A stretch of DNA of 64,000 nt from JAGWAJ01 sp026707615 (GTDB lineage Bacteria; Acidobacteriota; Vicinamibacteria; Vicinamibacterales; UBA8438), in contig CBDBMW010000009.1 of the NCBI GenBank assembly GCA_965207595.1, positions 310,001 to 374,000 of the forward strand, in the 5' to 3' direction. This document shows, in pieces, positions 58,229 through 64,000 of the stretch. The translations under genes and the position numbers were made by a program. The notes under the pieces are model-generated. The model was not told the origin of the DNA and made no database searches. It saw only the letters and a list, made by a program, of their open reading frames with translations. Position 1 is the stretch's first letter. Each line of letters begins with the position of its first letter.

Positions 58229-60610
58229 CTACCGCACGCCCCCGCCGAGCGTGATCCCGCCGTAGATCTCCCGCCCCGGCGACGGCTCGTAGTAGCGGCG
58301 CCCGAACGCGTTGGTGATGGCGGACGAGTTGTAGCGCTCCGACAGCAGGTTGTCGATGCCGATGAACGGGCGGAAGTCGACGTCGCCCAGGCTCGCGTCC
58401 CACCCGAAGCGCAGGTCGACCACCGTGTAGGCCCAGTTGCTCGCGGCCGCGGCGTTGGCGTTGGTGAGGAAGAACTCGTCCACCCAGCGGACCGTGAGGC
58501 TCGAGCGCAGGCCGAACGGGGCCGCGTAGTCGAGCCCGGCGAACAGGCGGTTGGGGGGAGCTCCCGGCTCCAGGTTGCCGCTGTAACTGGTGCCGCGGAG
58601 CACGAACTCGGCGAACGTGAAGTCCTGCCGGGTGTAGGCGAGCCGCGCCCGGACCCGGGAGACCGGCTGCCAGTCGAGCGACAGCTCCACGCCGTTGCGC
58701 GCCGACTCCCCGGCGTTGTCGAAGAAGGTCTGCTCGTCCGCGCGCTGGAACGGCACGAGGGCGCCGAGCACTCGGGCGCGGTAGTAGGCGATGTCGTACT
58801 GCAGGCGGGCCGGCTCGATGAGGCCGCGGATGCCCACCTCGGCGCTCCGCAGCCGCTCCGGGTCGAGGAGCTGGTTGAAGCCTCCGGTGCCGTCCGGCGT
58901 GTTGGAGAGCTCGACCGTAGTGGGCGTCTCGTAGGCCGTCGCGAAGTTGCCGTACAGGTTGAGGTTGGACGCCGCGGCCAGCGTGACGCCCACCGACGGG
59001 CTGGCCGCGCCCATCGTCCGCTCGCCGGACTGGTCGCCGTCGTCCAGCTTCCGGTCCGTGGCGCGGAAGCGGTAGTAGTCGTAGCGGACGCCGGCCGTCA
59101 GCGTCACGCGCGGATGCGGCGCCACGCTCACCTGGGCGAACGGACCGGCCGACAGCACTTCCTCTCGCTGGTCGACGCGGAGGTCGCCGCGGTGATCGAG
59201 GCCCCCGACCACGAAGGGCGGCCGGAACCCGAACTCCATCCGGTCGTCGTCCTGCGACGCTACGTCGACGCCGGTCGTCCAGGTAATCGTCGCATCGCCC
59301 ATCTCGGCTGCGCCCAGGTACTCCGACCGCACTCCGACCGCCTCGCGGCCGAGGTCGATGACCCGCCCGACGCCCCCTGCGTCGAGCTTCCGCCGCGCGG
59401 CCCACCCGGTGGCCCGAACGGTCTGGGTGCCCGCGAAGCGATGCTCGAGCGTCACGCCGCCCTGCCCCTGCCGGGCCGCCTCGCCCCAGTTCTGGGCAGC
59501 TACGGTCGCCCCCGCGAACGGGCGGGCCTGGCGCGGGTTGGCGTTCACCAACTGCTCTGCCGGCAGGCGCGGGTCGCCCGCCTGGGCCGCGGTGAGGAAG
59601 CTGGGGCTCTCCGCGAACGGCGCGTCGTAGTGGTTGAAGATGCCCGAGATGTCGGTGTTCGACGAGATTGCCTGCCGGACCACGACGTTGGTCTGACCGA
59701 TCTCGGCCGCGCTGTGCTGGCGCCAGCCGTCGGTGCGGAAGCGGCTGTAGCTCCCCATGAAGCGCGTGCCGCTGTTGTTGTGGCCGTCGACGCGCATCTG
59801 GTGCCGCTGGTAGCCGTAGCTGCCGAACTGCGTGCTGGGGCTGACCGTGAGGCGCCGGGTCTGGTCGATCTCGGTGAAGAGGCTGATGACCCCGCCGGCG
59901 GAGTTGCCGTAGAGCACGGAGCTCGGGCCGCGGATCACCTCGATGCGCCGCACGGATCCGAGATCGACGTTGCCCGGCTCGGTCGTGCCGTCGGCCGTGG
60001 TGATCGGGATGCCGTCCTGGATGATCGCGAGGCCGCGCAGGCCGAAGCGCGGCTGCGGGGCGCGGATGCTGAGGCCGATGCCGCCCGACAGCCCGTAGTT
60101 GCGCCGGTTCTGGACGAGCAGGCCCGGAATGCCGCGCAGCACCTCGTCCAGCGACGACTTGCGTTCCGTGAAGTCGATCTCGTCGCCACCGACGACGGCC
60201 ACCGCGTTGGGAACGGTGGAGAGGACCCGATCGGACCGCGTGACGGTCACCGTCTCGGCGAGCGGCGCGATGGTCAGCGTCAGGTCGGCCCGCGCGCCGG
60301 CCGCCCCCACCTCGACCGTCGCCGCCTGCCCCTGGAACCCGGCGAGCGCCGCCTCGACCTCGTAGGCGCCGGGCGGCAACCCGGCGATGGCGTACCGTCC
60401 GGCGCCGTCGCTGACCGTCTCCCGCGTCAGGTCGCCGCCGGCGCTCTCCGCCGTGATCGTCACGCCCGGCAGCACGCCGCCCAGCTCGTCGCTCACGACG
60501 CCCGTGAGCGATGCCGTGCCGCCCTCCTGCGCGGCCAGGAACGAGGCGTCGCCGGCGAAGGCGACGACCGCGACGGCCGCGAGCGTCCGGATCCGGAGCC
60601 GGACCGTCAT
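58229..60610 (-). CDS. TonB-dependent outer-membrane receptor with carboxypeptidase-like N-domain
   Basis: ATG 60610 (MTVRLRIRTLAAVAVVAFAG) chosen for its signal peptide; 793 residues. Domain order: signal peptide, carboxypeptidase-regulatory-like sandwich ('GGTASLTGVVSDELGGVLPGVTITAES', residues ~30-115), plug ('SSLDEVLRGIPGLLVQNRR', 'GIGLSIRAPQPRFGLRGLAIIQDGIPI', 'RRIEVIRGPSSVLYGNSAGGVISLFTE'), then a 22-strand barrel ending 'EPSPGREIYGGITLGGGVR'. The plug resembles siderophore/metal receptors of the PupA/FecA class rather than SusC. Ligand unknown; a metal chelate is plausible. Confidence 0.88.
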   Translation of the reverse strand: MTVRLRIRTLAAVAVVAFAGDASFLAAQEGGTASLTGVVSDELGGVLPGVTITAESAGGDLTRETVSDGAGRYAIAGLPPGAYEVEAALAGFQGQAATVEVGAAGARADLTLTIAPLAETVTVTRSDRVLSTVPNAVAVVGGDEIDFTERKSSLDEVLRGIPGLLVQNRRNYGLSGGIGLSIRAPQPRFGLRGLAIIQDGIPITTADGTTEPGNVDLGSVRRIEVIRGPSSVLYGNSAGGVISLFTEIDQTRRLTVSPSTQFGSYGYQRHQMRVDGHNNSGTRFMGSYSRFRTDGWRQHSAAEIGQTNVVVRQAISSNTDISGIFNHYDAPFAESPSFLTAAQAGDPRLPAEQLVNANPRQARPFAGATVAAQNWGEAARQGQGGVTLEHRFAGTQTVRATGWAARRKLDAGGVGRVIDLGREAVGVRSEYLGAAEMGDATITWTTGVDVASQDDDRMEFGFRPPFVVGGLDHRGDLRVDQREEVLSAGPFAQVSVAPHPRVTLTAGVRYDYYRFRATDRKLDDGDQSGERTMGAASPSVGVTLAAASNLNLYGNFATAYETPTTVELSNTPDGTGGFNQLLDPERLRSAEVGIRGLIEPARLQYDIAYYRARVLGALVPFQRADEQTFFDNAGESARNGVELSLDWQPVSRVRARLAYTRQDFTFAEFVLRGTSYSGNLEPGAPPNRLFAGLDYAAPFGLRSSLTVRWVDEFFLTNANAAAASNWAYTVVDLRFGWDASLGDVDFRPFIGIDNLLSERYNSSAITNAFGRRYYEPSPGREIYGGITLGGGVR

Positions 60611-60870
60611 GGATCGGATCCTCGAGAATGCCGAGAGCTTCGGGTACATAGACCGCCTCCCCACGCAGCAGGCGGCCCCACCGGAACGGCGAGTCAGCCC
60701 GCACGCGTCAAGTCATGTCGTCGTCCGCCGCGGCGAGCGCGCGGGGCGCCGGCGTCTGGGCGGCCATCCAACTCAGCGTACCGCATCCGGGCCCGGGGTT
60801 GGGGGCGCGGCTGTCAGCCGCCGGCGGCTCCTTGCGGGAAAGGCCCGGCGATAATGGAGGGCAGACGGAC

Positions 60871-62232
60871 ATGACGGAGCAGGCTGACGCCATCGAGGCC
60901 CAGATCGCCCAGTGGCGCAACTGGTTGCGGCGCCGGCCGGCGATCCGCCCGCCCGACGTCGACGAGCTCGAGGGTCACCTCCGCGACCAGATCGCGGCAC
61001 TCGTCGCGGCCGGCCTCTCCGGGGACGAGGCGTTCCTGGTGGCCGTCAAGCGCATGGGCAGCCTGGACGCCGTGTCGCGCGAGTTCGCCCGCGAGCACTC
61101 GGACCGGCTCTGGAAGCAGCTCGTCGTCGCGCCGGGCAGCGACGCCGCCCGGGGATGGCTCGCCCGCCGGGAGTTCTTCGTCGTCCTCGGCCTCGCGGTC
61201 GCCGCTGCTCTGGCGGTCAAGGTCCCCGAGCTGTTCGGGCGCCGCCTCGGCGAGGACGCCTTCTACGCCCTCAACGCGAGCCTCTTCGTGCTGCCGCTGC
61301 TCACCGTCTATCTCGCGTGGAAGCGCGGCATCGACCGTTCCCGCTGCCTCTGGCTCGCGTTGCCGTTCGTTGCCGGCGCCGTCGCCGTGAACACCATTCC
61401 GTTCGCGCGCGGCGGCCACACCGAGACGCTGGCCGCGCTGCACCTGCCGATCGCGCTCTGGCTGGCGGTGGGCGTCGCCTACGCCGGGGGACGCTGGTGG
61501 CGGGGGAGCGGACGGATGGACTTCGTGCGCTTCTCCGGCGAGCTCTTCATCTACTACGTGCTGATGGCGCTCGGGGGCGGCGTTCTCACGATGTTCACGG
61601 TGGGCGCGTTCGGCGCCATCGGCCTCGACGCCGAGCGCCTCGCCGAACGGTGGATTCTCCCCTGCGGAGCCATGGGCGCGGTCCTCGTCGGGGCCTGGCT
61701 CGTCGAGGCCAAGCAGGGCGTCGTCGAGAACATGGCGCCGGTGTTGACGCGGTTGTTCACGCCGCTCTTCGCGGCGGTGTTGCTGGCGCTGCTGGCATCG
61801 ATGGCGTGGACGCGGAACGGGATCGACCTGGAGCGCGAGGTCCTGATCGGCTTCGACCTGCTGCTGGCCGTCGTGCTCGGCCTGCTCCTCTACGCCATCT
61901 CGGCACGCGATCCGCGCACGCCGCCCGAGCTGTTCGACCACGTGCTGTTCCTGCTGGTGGCGAGCGCACTCGTCGCCGACGGCGTGGCGCTGGCCGCCAT
62001 TGCGGCCCGCATCTCGGAGTTCGGGTTCAGCCCGAACCGGGTGGCGGCGCTCGGCGAAAACCTCGTCCTGCTCGTGAACCTGGCGTGGTCGGCGTGGCTG
62101 TACGCCCGTTTCCTCGCTGGACGCGGCCCCTACGCGGCCCTCGAGCGCTGGCAGACCGCGTACCTCCCGGTCTACGCGGTCTGGGCGGGATTGGTCGTCG
62201 TAGCGTTCCCGCCGTTGTTCGGCTTCGAATGA
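60871..62232 (+). CDS. Multi-pass membrane protein with permease-prefix domain
   Basis: ATG 60871 after 'ggaggg'; 453 residues. The first ~75 residues ('QWRNWLRRRPAIRPPDVDELEGHLRDQIAALVAAGLSGDEAFLVAVKRMG') are the permease-prefix domain also found at the front of ADOP permeases. About ten hydrophobic helices follow ('FFVVLGLAVAAALAVKV', 'LFIYYVLMALGGGVLTMFTVGAFGAI', 'LFTPLFAAVLLALLASMAW'), with text suggestive of DUF4153. There is no FtsX core. Possibly a membrane sensor; function unknown. Confidence 0.75.
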   Translation: MTEQADAIEAQIAQWRNWLRRRPAIRPPDVDELEGHLRDQIAALVAAGLSGDEAFLVAVKRMGSLDAVSREFAREHSDRLWKQLVVAPGSDAARGWLARREFFVVLGLAVAAALAVKVPELFGRRLGEDAFYALNASLFVLPLLTVYLAWKRGIDRSRCLWLALPFVAGAVAVNTIPFARGGHTETLAALHLPIALWLAVGVAYAGGRWWRGSGRMDFVRFSGELFIYYVLMALGGGVLTMFTVGAFGAIGLDAERLAERWILPCGAMGAVLVGAWLVEAKQGVVENMAPVLTRLFTPLFAAVLLALLASMAWTRNGIDLEREVLIGFDLLLAVVLGLLLYAISARDPRTPPELFDHVLFLLVASALVADGVALAAIAARISEFGFSPNRVAALGENLVLLVNLAWSAWLYARFLAGRGPYAALERWQTAYLPVYAVWAGLVVVAFPPLFGFE

Positions 62233-62304
62233 GGCGGCTGCGCGACGATGGCGAACGGGCTCCGCCCCGTCCGACACATCGTGCACCGTCCCCGTGCTCG
62301 CCGC

Positions 62305-63990
62305 TCACCCGCCGTCCTCGAGGAGCGTGTCGACCAGATCCGACCGCCGGAAGGTCGCGGACAGCCTCTGCAGCGTCCGCTCCCTGCCTCTGCCTCTGAA
62401 CAACGGCTCGAGGGCGCCCGCGATGCTCTCCTGGGCACGAGCCAGATAGCCATCCGAGTGCCGGTCCACCAGGTCCCGTGCAGCATCGAAGTTGCGGTGG
62501 TCGAGCTGACGGAGAGTGATGCCGAGATCGTTCAACAGGTAGCGCCCCATCATCATTGCGATGAAGCGAGACCCGTAGGCCAGGAAGTCGGGCGCGTCAA
62601 GCGGAGGCCGTTTGCGTCGATTCTCTGCGTGCCGGTGAAGAAGGGCGGCGGTCACCGCCTGCGATCCGTTCAAATCGTCGCTGAAGATGGTCCGATACAA
62701 CGCGCCGAAGTGCTCCCGGCTCCGGAACCGAGCCTGATGTGGCCTGTGTCTCCACACGGCGAGGACCGCTTCGGCGATTACCGCACTGGTGAACTCGTCC
62801 GACGATACGGACCGTTCCTCTCGCTTGGCGCGGTAGGTATAACCCAGCTGGGAGATGGATTCGCCGAGCGTAGCTTGCCGCGGATCGTTCGCTTTCAGGT
62901 CCCTCAGGTCGACCGGGTTCTGACTATTGGTGGCGAACGTTATCGACTCCACGAGCTCAACGTCATTCTCCTGCAGCTCGTAGATGCGAACGAGCACCTC
63001 CGCGTCCCGGATCGCGGCGCCGACCTCCTGGGCCAGGTGCTGTACCGTGCGGGCCGTCTGGCCGCCGTTCACGATCTGCAGGCCTTCTACCTTTACGGTC
63101 CAGTTCTCTCTCTGCAGCGCGTTGTGGCGGAACTTCGAGCAGGTGATCGTGATCCCGTTGTTGTAGAAATAGAAGCTGGGTCGCTGCGCCGGATCTCGCA
63201 GCGTGGCCGCCACCGCCTCGTTCACCCGGTTGCCGGCAAGCCCCAGGTAACGGCGAATGTTCTTCTCGAACAGCCGATTTTCGTATTCGTCGGTGAGCCG
63301 CGCGAGCTCGGCAACCGACATGCGTCCGGTGAGCGCGCGTCTGAAGTCGAAGGTCTCCACCGTGGCGTGCCCCGTGAGCTGCACGTCGGCGTTGATGGGC
63401 TTGCGTGCCTGCAGGAGAGCGAGCAGGTCCTCCGGCCCCAGGTGACGCCACTCCACCTGCCGTCCGAAGTCGCGCGCCGCGCCGTCGATCCGCTGCTGCG
63501 CCTGCTCGGTCCAGGTCGTTCCATTGTTCGCGGCGATCGCGGTTACGCGTGGAATCGCGCCGTCCTTGACGAACGAACGGACGTCCTCGACCCGCTGCTC
63601 CAATCGGGGGTTCAATGTGACCGGCCGTGTCGGGTCGAACAGCGCCCCGACGGCATCGATCATCTGGGCGATTCCGTTCTCGGGGAAGGCCGCGTCCCCG
63701 CGCAGGTCCCCCCGGTACTTCCCCTGAACGAGGTTGACGCGGACCTCGCCGTCTTCGGGAGAATCGCAGTAGAGCGCGTCCACCCCGAAATCGTTGCCTC
63801 CATCGACGATTCCATCGAGCGTCTGCTCGTCGGTGAGGTCGAACGCTGTCTTTGCCACGAGGAACACGAATGCGACCGACCGTCGTCGGGGCTCGTCGTT
63901 GCCAACGCGCAGCTCGTTGTCGAAAGCGTCCGACTGTTGCTGGACGATTCCGGCTACGCGCTGGTCGATGACCTGTGCCGAAAGAGACAC
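62305..63990 (-). CDS. AIPR family abortive-infection protein
   Basis: GTG 63990 close to the window's right edge, with 'agggggc' upstream; 561 residues, apparently complete. AIPR (PF10592) signatures are 'SFYFYNNGITITCSKF' and 'VKVEGLQIVNGGQTARTVQHLA', with 'ITFATNSQNPVDLRDLKAND' and 'RTIFSDDLNGSQAV' after them; the N-terminal part 'GIVDGGNDFGVDALYCD' resembles a restriction-endonuclease-like strand (Asp...). AIPR proteins are linked to abortive phage infection and to restriction-modification loci. Base composition is lower in GC than neighbours. Confidence 0.88.
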   Translation of the reverse strand: MSLSAQVIDQRVAGIVQQQSDAFDNELRVGNDEPRRRSVAFVFLVAKTAFDLTDEQTLDGIVDGGNDFGVDALYCDSPEDGEVRVNLVQGKYRGDLRGDAAFPENGIAQMIDAVGALFDPTRPVTLNPRLEQRVEDVRSFVKDGAIPRVTAIAANNGTTWTEQAQQRIDGAARDFGRQVEWRHLGPEDLLALLQARKPINADVQLTGHATVETFDFRRALTGRMSVAELARLTDEYENRLFEKNIRRYLGLAGNRVNEAVAATLRDPAQRPSFYFYNNGITITCSKFRHNALQRENWTVKVEGLQIVNGGQTARTVQHLAQEVGAAIRDAEVLVRIYELQENDVELVESITFATNSQNPVDLRDLKANDPRQATLGESISQLGYTYRAKREERSVSSDEFTSAVIAEAVLAVWRHRPHQARFRSREHFGALYRTIFSDDLNGSQAVTAALLHRHAENRRKRPPLDAPDFLAYGSRFIAMMMGRYLLNDLGITLRQLDHRNFDAARDLVDRHSDGYLARAQESIAGALEPLFRGRGRERTLQRLSATFRRSDLVDTLLEDGG

Positions 63991-64000
63991 TGCGCCCCCT

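Overview
The window reads as chromosome of a GC-rich (about 70% by eye) Acidobacteriota, most likely class Vicinamibacteria. Pointers are a duplicated-permease (ADOP) ABC transporter, a DUF6152 protein, a TonB receptor with a carboxypeptidase-like N-terminal domain, many small secreted proteins of the 'PDLQGVWDF' type, and PQQ metabolism. The assignment is by family content, not by a marker gene. I saw no rRNA, tRNA or CRISPR array.

Layout. 0-8.7 kb: broken accessory genes (Rpn-like protein, frameshifted nucleotidyltransferase pair, scrambled ATPase relic) around an alpha/beta hydrolase, an M48 protease, secreted proteins, a methyltransferase/dehydrogenase ORF and a 3-oxoacid CoA-transferase (scoAB). 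8.8-16.1 kb, minus strand: a six-gene run in the order MoxR ATPase, DUF58, MxaA-like, VWA, MxaK-like, VWA. This is the mxaRSACKL order of methanol-dehydrogenase maturation, followed by a DUF2817 peptidase. 16.4-21.0 kb: HpaB-like flavoprotein, M20 peptidase, MATE exporter. 21.0-24.8 kb: complete PQQ biosynthesis set, split as pqqA, convergent pqqBC and divergent pqqDE. 24.9-37.8 kb: DUF4143 ATPase, secreted and beta-propeller proteins, a CxxCH protein, an OFA-type MFS transporter and an AtoE-like transporter.

37.8-53.0 kb is an accessory/defence island: gene relics, an RNA ligase, a circularly permuted D-amino-acid-oxidase-like lipoprotein, two Phd/VapC-type toxin-antitoxin pairs, an AAA/DUF4143 ATPase preceded by four 23-bp iterons, a ~1250-residue SIR2-domain protein (frameshifted), an IS21 fragment fused into a beheaded HsdR, a decayed YgjP-like hydrolase, and an AAA ATPase + DUF4276 pair. 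53.1-64 kb returns to core-like genes (exonuclease III, ADOP permease, TonB receptor, permease-prefix membrane protein) and ends with an AIPR abortive-infection protein.

The main biological theme is PQQ: cofactor synthesis and an mxa-type maturation operon sit within 15 kb of each other, but no PQQ dehydrogenase structural gene is in the window. The second theme is a defence island in active decay. Several single-base frameshifts could be genuine or assembly errors.
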